NCBI GenBank assembly: GCA_964035575.1
Contig: OZ037853.1
Span: 280,501-344,500, forward strand
DNA: 64,000 bases
Origin: Rhynchopus sp. YZ270_cl-10
Lineage: Eukaryota; Euglenozoa; Diplonemea; Diplonemida; Diplonemidae
Reading direction: 5' to 3'
Made by a program: the position numbers and the translations under genes. The notes beneath the pieces were generated by a model that did not search any database, was not told the origin of the DNA, and saw nothing but the letters and a program-made list of their open reading frames with translations. Positions within the stretch are counted from its first letter, which is position 1. Each line of letters starts with the position of its first letter. Shown here piece after piece: positions 21,141 to 31,508 of this stretch.

Positions 21141-21611
21141 CCATCGCCACCCCACCGAAACTCATCACAAAGCCGTCTTCAGGCAACCCCACTGCAGACG
21201 CCACCTTCCGACGCATCACCTCAGGTGTGTCATCCTCACCCAGCTCCACTGTATCCTTCACTCCGTTCCACCCCTTGATAGTCAAATCCATTGTTGCTTT
21301 TTGTGTTTCCCGAGGTTTTCCCTTGTTGTTGTCCTGCGGTGATGTTGATGTGGAGAAGATGTGTGGAAAGAAACAACACATCACATCTGCTCTTTTATTT
21401 TCACTAACACATTCATATGGGGCGACGATGGGGACACATAGCAAGAAAAAAACACAAATCATGAAAGAAGTGCGAAAAAGCACCGCACAAAGAACCCTGT
21501 TTCCCCACCAAGACACATGGTCACCACGAAGGAAAGTTAAACTGCCCCTCAACATACACACACACACTCTCTTTCTCTGGCCATTTTTTTTACAAACCGT
21601 ATACAATAGCT

Positions 21612-22340
21612 TCACTTCTTGCAGGAGGGCGCCCTCCAGGCCTCTGGGAACGCTGAGTGGTGTGGGTGCTGCGACGGCGGGCTGCCCACCCCTGCCTCCG
21701 CGAGCACACGCGACAGCTCGCTGTGCACCACTGCGTTGCCCGCAGGCGTGAGGTGCAGGCCGTCGCTGAGGAAGCGCCGCCAGGAGGGGTCGCGGCGCAT
21801 CACATCACGCAGGGGCACGACCTTCAGGCCCAGCCCCTCCGCCACCTCCACACATGCCCCTGCATACGCCGCAACTGCAGCGTCGGTCCTCTCCCCCTCC
21901 ACCCTCTCCCCAACCGGCGGAGGTGCAACCAACACTATCTCTGGCCTACAATCTGCCGTCTGCCGGCGCACCTCCTCCACAATCACCCCTAAGTTCTCAC
22001 GGTACTCCTCCACAGGAATGTGCTGGCGTGAGGCAGTGCCTTCAGGTAGGGCAGCATCATTGGCCCCGAAGAACACAGTCACGACGGAGGGTCTTGGGTG
22101 AATGTGTGTGAACAGACCGTTCCCTCTCGTGAGGATGTCGATTGCCCAGCGTGTGTTGTAGCCGCTGAAGCCACGGTTGAAGACGTCCACCTCGCGTGGG
22201 TGTTCGTCCTGCAGAAGCTGCCCCCACCCCCCCGCACTGAAGCTCTGCTGCGTGATGGAGTCCCCAAAGAGCGCAAACGAGGTGCGTTCATCGACATACG
22301 GCGCCTCGCTCGCTACCACAACAGCGGACCCCGTCGCCAT
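21612..22340 (-). CDS. SGNH/GDSL esterase, isoamyl-acetate hydrolase-like
   Basis: 242 residues from the ATG at 22340 (an upstream in-frame TTG is not used). All SGNH blocks are present: FALFGDSIT near residue 25 (nucleophile Ser), GFSGYNTRW (block II Gly), FFGANDA (block III Asn) and SDGLHLTPAG near residue 205 (catalytic Asp and His). Length and the order of blocks match the IAH1 family, which hydrolyses short-chain esters (known of the family; substrate here is not shown). The short hydrophobic start is too weak for a confident signal peptide. Its 3' end is close to the 5' end of the disrupted LRR gene, with about 0.3 kb between them. Confidence 0.9.
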   Translation of the reverse strand: MATGSAVVVASEAPYVDERTSFALFGDSITQQSFSAGGWGQLLQDEHPREVDVFNRGFSGYNTRWAIDILTRGNGLFTHIHPRPSVVTVFFGANDAALPEGTASRQHIPVEEYRENLGVIVEEVRRQTADCRPEIVLVAPPPVGERVEGERTDAAVAAYAGACVEVAEGLGLKVVPLRDVMRRDPSWRRFLSDGLHLTPAGNAVVHSELSRVLAEAGVGSPPSQHPHHSAFPEAWRAPSCKK

Positions 22341-22578
22341 TACAAATAGAAACAAAGACGTTGGGTAAAGGTGTGTCTGATTAGGTGGAAAAAATGGGGT
22401 ATTTTTTTAAAAGTTGACATAAAACACAAAGCCCTCTCTACAACAGTACAATGACCGGCTGTACCGGGGGCTGGACACCCCAAACCATGCAATCCTACAA
22501 TCCATTTCGTTTTCATCTGAGAAAAATGGGGCCTTTTTTTATTTTTAGAATATCCCCAAAATCCCCAAAAAAAGTCCA

Positions 22579-23346
22579 TCAAACCGCACACATCCTCTTC
22601 CGATGGGATGATGCGTCAAAGCCTTTTGATCTGGCAGCACCAAGTTTGCCAATTTCACGCGCCTCTTCGCACACCCGCTTGCGTTCGTTGGTAAGAGAAG
22701 CGTGAAGGGCAGACTCAATCCCCGCTATGGTCCGCGGGTTGTCAAGACGGCTTGCCGTATCTTCAGACACAAAGTAACGCACCGGACCGCCCTTTCCTCC
22801 GTGATCTGCATAGCTCCGTTCCACCGTCAAACCTGTCTCCGGGTTAGGATGGTGCAGACAGGCTGACATTACGACAGGGGACATTGCATGGAACATTGCA
22901 AATGCAACAAAAACAAGCGCAACAGGGATTAGCAACACCCATGCCGCCCCGCGAGCCGCACCAGGCTCCTGATGATCATCCAATCCGCGTCTCCTCGAGG
23001 CATACATGGTTCCCTTGAAGACGTAGTCCAAAATGATTTTGACGGTGACTGCGAAAGGAACGCCTTCAGGGTTGCCATGACCACCCCCTTTGAGCCCTTC
23101 AAGGCCTTCGGAGTCATATATGTGGCGTTGATTGGTGTCGAGCAGGACCCCTTTCACGTCGCCGAGAAGTTTGAACATTTCTTCTGCGTCCTTGTGTTTG
23201 CATTTGTCTGGGTGTAGACGCAGGGCCATTCGTTTGTATGCGCGTGCGATATCATCCTCGGAAGCCTTCTTATCAACACCCAACAAAGCATAATAATCGC
23301 CTCGGTTCTTCTTAAGTCCTTCTATGATTTTATCGGCTGCAGACAT
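22579..23346 (-). CDS. Membrane-anchored J-domain protein (DNAJB12/14-like)
   Basis: 255 residues. A J domain lies at about residues 17-80 (DYYALLGVDKKASEDDIARA, then HPD in LRLHPDKCK), a short Gly-rich linker, one transmembrane segment at about 137-158 (GAAWVLLIPVALVFVAFAMF), and a C-terminal region with the Tyr-Phe-Val and helical pattern of DUF1977 (VRYFVSEDTASRL ... ERKRVCEEAREIG). Family members sit in the ER membrane and recruit Hsp70 for membrane-protein quality control (known); the same role here is inferred. It is shorter than animal DNAJB12 (about 370-410), mainly in the Gly-rich linker. The ATG follows a T-run with no clear acceptor. Confidence 0.88.
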   Translation of the reverse strand: MSAADKIIEGLKKNRGDYYALLGVDKKASEDDIARAYKRMALRLHPDKCKHKDAEEMFKLLGDVKGVLLDTNQRHIYDSEGLEGLKGGGHGNPEGVPFAVTVKIILDYVFKGTMYASRRRGLDDHQEPGAARGAAWVLLIPVALVFVAFAMFHAMSPVVMSACLHHPNPETGLTVERSYADHGGKGGPVRYFVSEDTASRLDNPRTIAGIESALHASLTNERKRVCEEAREIGKLGAARSKGFDASSHRKRMCAV

Positions 23347-24085
23347 AATGAAAAAAAGTGTTTTTTTCCCCCCCCTTTTTCTTCCATTTTTAGTGTGGAG
23401 GAGGAGGGGGAGGAGGGAAATGGGGAGAAATGAGAAAAAAATGTGTTGTGAAATAATGTAGCCTTTTTACTTATCTTTAGAACGCACTAGAAAAAATATA
23501 TAGGGGAGTTGTAAAAAAAAAACCCTCCACCTGAATGGCAAAGCACCCTCCACTAGGCATACCCCGGCTATATTAACCCTATATTCGGATCCGAATAGAG
23601 GGCGAATATACGAATTCGCCTTTGGGGTGTTGAGTCCCCCCCCACTGCTCCGTTGGTTTTCATTTAATTCCCGTCTTCTGGAAAAAAGAGAGGAACGGAA
23701 TGTACATCACTTACGCATTTAAGAATGAACAGAAAAATAGAAATCTGACTGCAGAAAAACAAAGTGAAGTTATTAATGCAGGCACCTCCGACTGACCCAC
23801 GATGCCAGCCATCCGGATGAAAGCACAAACAAAGAAAAGCTCGGGTGTCTACACTGATACAACCAAGTTTAAAAAAAAGCAAAGTGGTGTGACCACGGTG
23901 ACATATGCCCTGAGTGAGACCCTCCCCCTTGTTGTGTACACATACACACAAGAGTGGGCTACACTCCGTTCAGGCATGACCCACTCTAAATTCATCAAAC
24001 ACACACATTTTTTTGGGCCATATTCTGCGCAAGAATTACCCCTATTATTAAACACACACACCTCGTAACTCCCAAGCAGAATGCC
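23347..24085. other. Intergenic; palindrome and dispersed repeat
   Basis: No gene. A GGATCC-centred inverted repeat at 23574-23632 (TATTCGGATCCGAATAGAGG and GGCGAATATACGAATTCGCC) resembles the large palindrome at 46300. A dispersed-repeat fragment lies at 23763-23832. Confidence 0.6.
23763..23832. repeat. Dispersed SINE-like repeat, fragment
   Basis: GAAGTTATTAATGCAGGCAC followed by CTCCGACTGACCCA and GATGCCAGCCATCCGGATGA; same family as 29735. Confidence 0.8.
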
Positions 24086-27000
24086 TCACCATGCATCACC
24101 ACTGCTTTGGCTGTCCCTGGAGCACCGCCACATTGTTTGGATCAGGGATGCAGCAATGCTTTCGCGGACCTGCTTTTGAGCGACAGCTTCTCGTACAAAG
24201 CGTCGGTCCACGGTGCCTCGGTAGATGGCCTGGATCTTTGCTGCGGAGGCGTAGTTGCGGATGTGGCGCAGTCGTATCAGCAGTCTCCTTGCTAGGTGCA
24301 TGCGGAAGGCTGCCTGCATCATGGTTGCTGCACTGTAGGCATGCGCCGTCCAGTCGATGCGCAGACGTGCTTCGCGTCGTGCTTGAAGGATGGGCACCGC
24401 ACACCTCCTTGCGCACAGACCACGCCACAGCGATTGCACAACCACAGCGGCGCAGGAAAGTGCCTGCCGCTCATCTGCTTCTTCCCGAAGCCTAGCCAAG
24501 CGGAGTCGTTCTGCCACGGCAAGTACCCTGCGGCAGTAGGCATGCCACGCGGCTTGTATGATGCGGGCCTGCGCAGTCTTGCGTTGGAGTGCACCTTTGA
24601 GGCGGTCGCGTGTCTTGCGTTGTATCTTGAGTGCGCTGTAGTATCGGGAGCGTGCGGTGCAGACACGGCGGCGTGCAAGGAACTGTCGTATGCAGCATTG
24701 TATGACCACGGCGCGGTCGTGCGCCTCGCCCGCGGAGAAGGTGGTGAGCTCCTGCTTGTTGCGGTTCATCATGTTGAGAAGCGTTTCGCGGTGCTTGCGG
24801 TCCTTCCAGATCGCCTGCACGACGATCGCTGCACGCTCCAGCTCGATTTCGCGTGAGGCGACGACGTGGCGTGTCAAGGCGTCTGTGCGCTGTGCTCGCA
24901 GCGTGGCGGTGCGGGATTTGCTAGTGTAGACGCGCCAGGCAAGCTGTGCGATGGTCGCCGCAAGGCGTTCGCGGCGTCGTAGCGTGACCTCCTGCCTGCT
25001 GAGGTGCACGCGCCACATCTTCATGATGACTGAGGCTCCTTCGAGCTCCTGCTCACGGCGCTTTGCGCGTTGCTTGCCGATGCAGCCGCGGAAGTGTTTT
25101 TGGATGAAGACGGCGGCGATGCGTTCGGAGCGGAGACGGATGAGCATGTGGCGTGCAAGGTGGCAGCGGTAGGCTCGCTGCAGGATGAGCACGTTGCGGA
25201 GGGTCTTGCGGCGCCAGGCGGTTTCGCGTATGGCGATGAAGCGGCGGGCGTTGCGTTGGATGCGTCGCATGGCTTTGTTGCGGTGCAGGATGTTGCGCAT
25301 CTTGCAGCGTACGAGCTGCTTCTTGCAGTACCGCTGCATCGTCACGCAGGCCACATGCTGCCGACGCAGCCGCTCCAGCTGCAGTCTTGCACTGCGCCGC
25401 CGCCACACACACTGTATCATCCGCGCAGACAGAAACCTTGCATAGTTGACGACAAACTTCCGTCGTGCGAGCAGGCCGCGGATCCACTTCTGCACTGTCA
25501 CTGCTGCGGTGCGTTCCCTCCGGAGCCGGCGCAGCAGGCGTGCAGCGACGTTCTTGCGGTAGAACTTCTGCAACGTGCAGGCACCCTTGCGCTCGCGTAC
25601 CCTCTGCCGCAGTACTGCGGAGGCGCGTTTGAGGGAGACGACAGTCATAAAGAGGTAGAAGATGCGGATCTGGCGGGGGCGCGATGCTTCGTCGTGTTCT
25701 GCGGCACGGCGCACGGCCTCGATCTCGGAGAGCTGGTCGAGCTTCCACGACACAGCGCGGGTGCGTGGCGACAGACGTGCCTCCGCCTGCGCCGTCGCTG
25801 CCGCAGTCTCCTCCGCAGTGCGCTGCGTCGCGTACTCCTGCGCTGTGCAGTTGTCGTAGTATTCATTCATGAACTTCTTCGTCACAGATGTGTTCGCTCC
25901 CGGCAGGGGTGCTGCCATGTACGACAGAAACATGCGGCTCTGTTCCAGCCGTCTGTTCACCTGCGGGAGGTGTGACACCTCGTAAGTGTCGAGGAGTAGC
26001 GGGTTGTCCGCGATACGCACCTTCAAGAACGGCTGAAGCGGTCCGTGGTGGACGAAGAGCAGGTCGCTGTACATCTTCAGCAGGTAGTTCTGGCCGTGCC
26101 AGATGAACGGTGTGTAGGTGGAGGTGCAGATCAGGCCACGTGGCTGGTGCTCCGCCAGCGCCTCGACGACGGCAAGCGAGGTGCTGCGCAGGTGCGCAAG
26201 GTGTCTGCCGAGCTCGCGCTTCACGACCGAGACGCGGTAGAACCTCCGGTACGCGGTGTAGGCCTCGGCGAACTCGTGGAGTGACGCGAGCCAGCGTTCG
26301 CGTTGTTCAATCGCGTTGAGGGTGATCAGCGTCTTGTCGCGCCGGACACGGAGCCGCGCCAGCTCACCGTTGAACGCAGCACGCAGCTCGCAGTCCCTCC
26401 TCGACACATCACGCGCCAGCTCTGTGTCCCTCCGGATCAGATTCACCGTGCGTTTGAAGTCCGTCCGATCCTTTGACGACGCTGCAAGCAGGTTCCACAC
26501 ACGCGTCAATTCGGCAACACGCTTCTCAACCGAGCCGACATGCCCGATGTCCGCAAGACACACACCACGCAGGGTCCTCTCCTCTACGGACATCTCAGCC
26601 ACGTCGGCTGCGGCAGCTCCGGGTGGCAGCCAGCCCTTTCCGAGGAGGCCGCTGGGCTCGGTGGCCTGCGGTGTCAGGGAGCGGTGCCGCTTGAGCGGCT
26701 TGGGGTCTGCCGCCTGCTTGGCCAGCTCTGCTGTGTGGTACGCCACGAAGGAGGTCACCGACATCCGCCCCTCGCTGGCACTCACAAACGGCACCGGTGG
26801 GTCCCCTAGCTGGCCTGCACACCGCGCAGCCTCCACTGGGCAGGCATCCCCCAGATGCATGCTGCGGGCACTGTGCAGAGCGGCCGTACGGTGGCGTGCC
26901 GCATGCACACTGCGTGCACGTGCCCGCTTTTTCTTCTTCGTAGAAACGAATGTGTTTTCGAGGCTGAAACAGTACCGCATCCCCATTGCCTTGCGCTTCG

Positions 27001-29614
27001 TAGGCATCACAACCGGTGCAGGTGTCGCAGCGCCTGAGCGGATCGTTTGCAGGTATGCGTTCATTTCAGCGCTGTCCAGGTCGGTGCCGTCGGTGCTTGG
27101 CACGGAGGTGCTGTCGGCGCGGTTCACCCCGCCTCCACCACCGCTCCCAGCAGCGGAGTAGAGATCGCAGAGCAGTATCGGGCCTGCAGTGCTGGGCGAC
27201 GTCGCGTCCAGGGCAGAGCACAGTGCAGGCACCTCGTGTGAATCCTCCAGCGCATCGAGGAGGTACGCTGTGGACCCCGTTGCAAGGGGCTGCGACAACG
27301 TGCCCGGTGTGTCGTGGACACAGCGGTCCTGCACCGCAGCGCCGCTTTCCCCGAGCAGTTCGTCGTCCTGCACCACAGGGTCCTCCACCAGCACCTCCTG
27401 GGCATGTGGGTTGAACTCCGGCAGCAGCGTCTCCTGCACGGACGCGACGCCACCCCCACCCCCACCTGCGGGGCTCTGGGTCGGATCCACCGTGTGTGTG
27501 CTCACCTCTCCACCGGACGCCTCTTCCTGGGTGCTGTCACCGTCCACCTGCAGCCCCAGGCACTCTGAGGTGCTCTGCGGGCTGGAAGTCACCTCGGCAG
27601 TGGTAGACGGCTCTTGAGGGGGCTCTTGCAGTGTCGCCTCGCTGTGCGGTGTGTCGTGGTTGTGTCCTTCTGTGTGTGACGCAGCGTTGGCAGCTAGGAT
27701 GTCTGGGGAGGAGGTGTGCAGAGGCGGGCTAGGGCTAGGGCTAGGCCTAGGCTCTGCGCACGGAGGGTCTGGCAGGTTTGGTGTGTCGGGGGTGTCTTGG
27801 TGGGTGGCCGCGGCGAGGCTGTCAAGCACTGCCTTCGCGCTGGCCATTGCGGCTGCGTCGCTGTTGTCGCTGTCGCTGTCGCTGTACGACGGTGCCGCAG
27901 AGGTGAAGTTGATGTTGCGCGATGAGGCAGGGGACACGGCGTACGTCTCGCCTGCAGGTGCAGACGCAGGGGAGGCCACTGTTTCGGCACTGACGTCAAA
28001 CCCCGTGCTCTCGATGTCGTGTGCATGCTGCTGAGAGCGGTCGTCGACGAGCTCCTCGCTTGTGTTCGACACCCGCAGCGCATCGCAGCTCGCGTCGGGC
28101 TGATCCGCGCCGGGCCGTGCTGTGTCCTCCACTGTACTGTGGTGTGCTTCTACTTGCGCAGACGCCACAGCCCCGTCCATGCCGAGCGTTCCACACCTCT
28201 CGCCTTCGCTGTGTGCGCCTGGTTCACCCTCGTTGTGTGCACCTGCATCTTCTCTGTATGCACCTTCATCACCTTCGCTGTGTGCACCTGTATCACCTTC
28301 GTGTGCACCTTCACCTTCGCTGTGTGCACCTTCATCAGATTTGCTATGTGGACTTGCATCGCTGTGTGTACCTGCTTCATCTTCGTTGTGTGCACCTGCA
28401 TCTTCGCTGTATGCACCTTCATCACCTTCGCTGTGTGCACCTGTATCACCTTCGTTGTGTGGGCTTACATCGCTGTGTACACCTGCTTCATCTTCGCTGT
28501 ATGCGCATTCATCACCTTCGTGTGCACCTTCACCTTCGTTGTGCGCACCTTCATCACATTTGCTATGTGGACTTACATCGCTGTGTGCACCTTCATCTTC
28601 GCTGTATGCACCTACATCAGCTTCGTGCGAACCTTCACCTTCGCTGTGCGCACCTTCATCACCCTCGGCATGAACCCCTGCATCACCTTCTATGTGTGGA
28701 CTTGCATCGCTGTGTGCACCTGCTTCATCTTCGCTGTATGCACCTTCACCACCTTCGCCCTCTTCTCCCGCTTCCACCTGGCTGCCCCCCCCTCCGTGAC
28801 TGCTCGCCTCTTCACCTATATGAGGAGTGGCGCAGTCTCCACTGTCCTCCCCCAGCACCACACCGCCGTCGCTGTGTGTGTCTGCCGCAGCCTCCATCGG
28901 GGCCGGGGTGCAGGCATCATCACTGCCGTATTCATCTCGCGCGCTGGCGCTCTTGCCGTCTCCTTCGGAAGCTTCCTTGGGGTCGGGTGTGGGCTGCGGT
29001 CTTTTGTCCTCCTGCATATTCACAACTACATCCCCACCCCCGGTCTGGGACCCCACGCCTTCAGACGCCTCAGTGCATGGAACGAGACTGCCGTCATCGC
29101 CCCCTTCCCCAAGAACCCCGCTAGCACTGTGCGTCTCAGCCTCCACACGACCGCTAGCAGATGTACCCAAGGCGTGCACGGCCCCCGAACTGTCCTGCAC
29201 ACCGTCTTCTTGCACACCGTCCTGCACAGCAGGACTCTTCCTCCTCCGCCGTGCCTTCTTCTTTACCTCCTTGTCATCGCTGCCCGGGGTGTCTGCAGTG
29301 CTCTGCGTGCGCTTCTTCTTCTTCTTCTTCTTGGGAACAGCACTGCCACCTGCCTCGGGCTCCACCCCCTCCCCCTCCACCACGACAACGTCACCGGCAG
29401 CCTCCATACGTGCCTGCGACGCACCCTCTCTGGGGTCGGGTGTGGGCTGCGCACCTTCATCACACGGCACATCCCCATCATCTGCACCTACACCCACCTC
29501 CACATCTTGCCCAACAGCCACGGACCCCCCCTGCGTGCCGTCCACATCCTCCAGACACTCCACCCCAGAAGGCACCTGGCTGGACTCCTTGCCGCCCTCC
29601 GGGAGGGAGGCCAT
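24086..29614 (-). CDS. Large IQ-motif protein with acidic repeat N-terminus
   Basis: 1842 residues, single long frame. The N-terminal half is disordered: Lys runs, then an acidic His/Ser/Glu/Gly tandem repeat (EGDEGAYSEDEAGAHSD type, plus-strand about 28190-28790), then Pro/Ser/Thr-rich sequence. From about residue 1290 to the end it becomes helical and basic with more than ten IQ motifs, e.g. AAVTVQKWIRGLLARRKF, AAVFIQKHFRGCIGKQRAK and AAVVVQSLWRGLCARR. IQ motifs bind calmodulin-type proteins (known), so this is probably a cytoskeletal or axonemal scaffold (inference). No myosin motor or calponin domain is visible. A GTGAGG just past the stop could be a donor, so a further 3' exon is possible. 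The repeat encodes a regular TTCGCTGTGTGCACC-type DNA repeat. Confidence 0.85.
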   Translation of the reverse strand: MASLPEGGKESSQVPSGVECLEDVDGTQGGSVAVGQDVEVGVGADDGDVPCDEGAQPTPDPREGASQARMEAAGDVVVVEGEGVEPEAGGSAVPKKKKKKKRTQSTADTPGSDDKEVKKKARRRRKSPAVQDGVQEDGVQDSSGAVHALGTSASGRVEAETHSASGVLGEGGDDGSLVPCTEASEGVGSQTGGGDVVVNMQEDKRPQPTPDPKEASEGDGKSASARDEYGSDDACTPAPMEAAADTHSDGGVVLGEDSGDCATPHIGEEASSHGGGGSQVEAGEEGEGGEGAYSEDEAGAHSDASPHIEGDAGVHAEGDEGAHSEGEGSHEADVGAYSEDEGAHSDVSPHSKCDEGAHNEGEGAHEGDECAYSEDEAGVHSDVSPHNEGDTGAHSEGDEGAYSEDAGAHNEDEAGTHSDASPHSKSDEGAHSEGEGAHEGDTGAHSEGDEGAYREDAGAHNEGEPGAHSEGERCGTLGMDGAVASAQVEAHHSTVEDTARPGADQPDASCDALRVSNTSEELVDDRSQQHAHDIESTGFDVSAETVASPASAPAGETYAVSPASSRNINFTSAAPSYSDSDSDNSDAAAMASAKAVLDSLAAATHQDTPDTPNLPDPPCAEPRPSPSPSPPLHTSSPDILAANAASHTEGHNHDTPHSEATLQEPPQEPSTTAEVTSSPQSTSECLGLQVDGDSTQEEASGGEVSTHTVDPTQSPAGGGGGGVASVQETLLPEFNPHAQEVLVEDPVVQDDELLGESGAAVQDRCVHDTPGTLSQPLATGSTAYLLDALEDSHEVPALCSALDATSPSTAGPILLCDLYSAAGSGGGGGVNRADSTSVPSTDGTDLDSAEMNAYLQTIRSGAATPAPVVMPTKRKAMGMRYCFSLENTFVSTKKKKRARARSVHAARHRTAALHSARSMHLGDACPVEAARCAGQLGDPPVPFVSASEGRMSVTSFVAYHTAELAKQAADPKPLKRHRSLTPQATEPSGLLGKGWLPPGAAAADVAEMSVEERTLRGVCLADIGHVGSVEKRVAELTRVWNLLAASSKDRTDFKRTVNLIRRDTELARDVSRRDCELRAAFNGELARLRVRRDKTLITLNAIEQRERWLASLHEFAEAYTAYRRFYRVSVVKRELGRHLAHLRSTSLAVVEALAEHQPRGLICTSTYTPFIWHGQNYLLKMYSDLLFVHHGPLQPFLKVRIADNPLLLDTYEVSHLPQVNRRLEQSRMFLSYMAAPLPGANTSVTKKFMNEYYDNCTAQEYATQRTAEETAAATAQAEARLSPRTRAVSWKLDQLSEIEAVRRAAEHDEASRPRQIRIFYLFMTVVSLKRASAVLRQRVRERKGACTLQKFYRKNVAARLLRRLRRERTAAVTVQKWIRGLLARRKFVVNYARFLSARMIQCVWRRRSARLQLERLRRQHVACVTMQRYCKKQLVRCKMRNILHRNKAMRRIQRNARRFIAIRETAWRRKTLRNVLILQRAYRCHLARHMLIRLRSERIAAVFIQKHFRGCIGKQRAKRREQELEGASVIMKMWRVHLSRQEVTLRRRERLAATIAQLAWRVYTSKSRTATLRAQRTDALTRHVVASREIELERAAIVVQAIWKDRKHRETLLNMMNRNKQELTTFSAGEAHDRAVVIQCCIRQFLARRRVCTARSRYYSALKIQRKTRDRLKGALQRKTAQARIIQAAWHAYCRRVLAVAERLRLARLREEADERQALSCAAVVVQSLWRGLCARRCAVPILQARREARLRIDWTAHAYSAATMMQAAFRMHLARRLLIRLRHIRNYASAAKIQAIYRGTVDRRFVREAVAQKQVRESIAASLIQTMWRCSRDSQSSGDAW

Positions 29615-31508
29615 CGTTGCACAGTGTGATGGGAGAGGGGGTGGGTGTGTGGGGACCTTCAGTAGGGGGGCCCGAAGGGGAGGGGCTGCTGTGTGGTGCT
29701 TGGGGTGGAGGTGGCGGATGGATCAAAAAAAAAAAGATGCATTTATTAATGCAGGCACACCTCCGGCTGACCCACGTACGATGCCAGCCCCGGAAAGCAT
29801 AGTACCCTGCGGATAACAGAAGATGTAAAAGGAAACCTAAGTAGGCTTAGTGTGAACGGGGGTGGTGCACAACCGCTCGTCAGTCGAGCGAAGTTTATAA
29901 GATGGACTTAAGCCTCTCACGCTTAATTTTAAAAAAAACAATCGATGTCAACAACAAACCCATTTTTTTTGTTTCTACACTTTCGAAAAAATGGCTTTTT
30001 TTTGTCACACTTTTCCCCCCGCATCTGCCCTACCTTCTCGTATTAGACAAACTTCACGAAGACAGATCTCTCATGTCATGAGATACCTGCTGTAGTGTAA
30101 GGGTGGCACTTTCAGTCTGGCTTCGAGCTAGACCTCTTTTTTTGGGTAATTTTCTGGGGGGGGGAAATGTGCGTCGGGACGGAAAAGAAACGCACCTCAA
30201 AAAGGGTGCATTAAAAAAAAAATGAAAAAAAAAAAGTGAGTTGTGGCATTTCCGAAGCCCGCTCTGTGGTGGGGATACGGAGGATTCAAAAAATGATGAA
30301 ATTGCTTTCAACATCCACAACGCGAGGTAGTCAATTCATTTGAGATCGCCTCATCGTTCCTGCCACACATAGGGCTCCTTGGCGGGATCGAAGCACAAGT
30401 TGTTGCAAAGTCTTTACAAAGTGTTCACAAGGTAAAAAGGGGGTCGCAGTGAAATATGAGTCGTGAAAAAAGCCCCCCGACCAAGTTTTTACAAAGTCTT
30501 CACAAAGTCTTTACGGTTTGAATCTATGCAGATTTCTACCACACCCAGGTCCTATCACTGATTCTTATGCAATCTAATGGGGTTCCCGAAACACATGTCA
30601 AGGACATGTCAATATAGGCCTCCGGCCGGAACACCATCTACGGATAAAATTATGTTATGTCTACAGTTGATCTAAGGTTAGTGTTCTAATGACAGTCACG
30701 GCATGAGCATCGGAGGGCATAATTCAGATGAATTTTTCGATTTTTTTTCTGAAATGCCAAAAGGAGGGCTTTTTTCCCCCTCCGATGCTACTGCCGCGAC
30801 TGTTGAAAAAAAAAGCTTATAAATTTAAGATGAACAAGCCTCGGTGTGCTTGGTCACCAAAACAGAGGAAGGGGAGGGAGGAAGAAAAACCCGCTGCATC
30901 ATGCTTACCTTTCGAAGAGCATATGACTTGAAACACAAAAAATGGTGAGTATGAGCTCTAATTCTCACTAGAAAAAAGATTAGGTCTTTTGTTTGTGCGC
31001 TCAAAAGCCGGAAAACAAAAAGGTGAAAAAATTGCGTTAAACTGAAGTACGGTTGTTGTGGTTAATTGAGTACTCAAAAAGAAACAAGCGAGCTTCTGTC
31101 CTTTTCAATCCGTTTTGTTTGCCCTGCAGCGCTGCCTCCAATCTTTTTAGAATTGACAACAAGTTGTTTCATCAAAAAAAAACCCATACTACTGTGATCA
31201 CCAAACGGATTCTCCATGGTTCTCCCGTGGGTTGTCCGTGGGTTCTCCGTACCCCCTGAATCACACCACATATTCTAAAATTATTTCGTTCACCTTCTAA
31301 CGTTGTGACCCCACCCCCCCTTTCCCCCCCCTACCCCCTCTTAGTTCAATCCAGATGGTGGTAACGAGGGGTGATTTGTCAGCTTCTCCTGTTCTCCGTG
31401 CGACGACGGCGAAGCGGGGTGGTGTGAGTGGCGGAAGTTTCTGCAATGCGCCTCGCCCAGCTGAAGAAATCACCTTCGCTATCAGCATCTGACACTCGCA
31501 GGCACTTT
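29615..31508. other. Intergenic, repeat-bearing
   Basis: No supported gene. Contains the dispersed repeat at 29735. At 30400-30520 there are several copies of a CAAAGTCTTTACAAAGT-type unit. Confidence 0.6.
29735..29930. repeat. Dispersed SINE-like repeat, most complete copy
   Basis: Segments in order: ATTAATGCAGGCACACCTCC, CTGACCCACGTACGATGCCA, a GTACCCTGCGG block, GAAGATGTAAAAGGAAACCT, GTGGTGCACAACCGCTCG, and a tail TTATAAGATGGACTTAAGCC. About 195 bp. Partial copies lie at 1030, 23763, 42935, 47465, 47535, 47605, 48165, 48895 and 49728, always outside exons. I see no tRNA-like A/B boxes, so the SINE label is by behaviour only. Confidence 0.75.

Larger units (their letters stand above)
18105..21291 (-). 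pseudogene. Ub-LRR gene split by three long-TSD insertions
   Basis: Four blocks of one Ub-LRR gene lie in order on the minus strand: 21291-21141 (MDLTIKGWNGVKDTVELGED to about codon 50), 20515-20437, 18924-18840 and 18237-18105 (ending in SLTSLDLNAES). They are separated by elements X2, Z and X1, and each break is flanked by a 14, 19 and 20 bp repeat of LRR coding sequence. The 3' part of the LRR array is missing, replaced by the nuclease fragment at 17839. The upstream region resembles that of the 33-39 kb copies for only about 80 bases. Confidence 0.85.

Noticed and set aside
28019-29629. Plus-strand frames of several hundred codons opposite the IQ protein
   Set aside because: They mirror the His/Ser/Glu repeat region of the minus-strand gene and show only low-complexity His/Leu/Cys or Ser/Pro composition.
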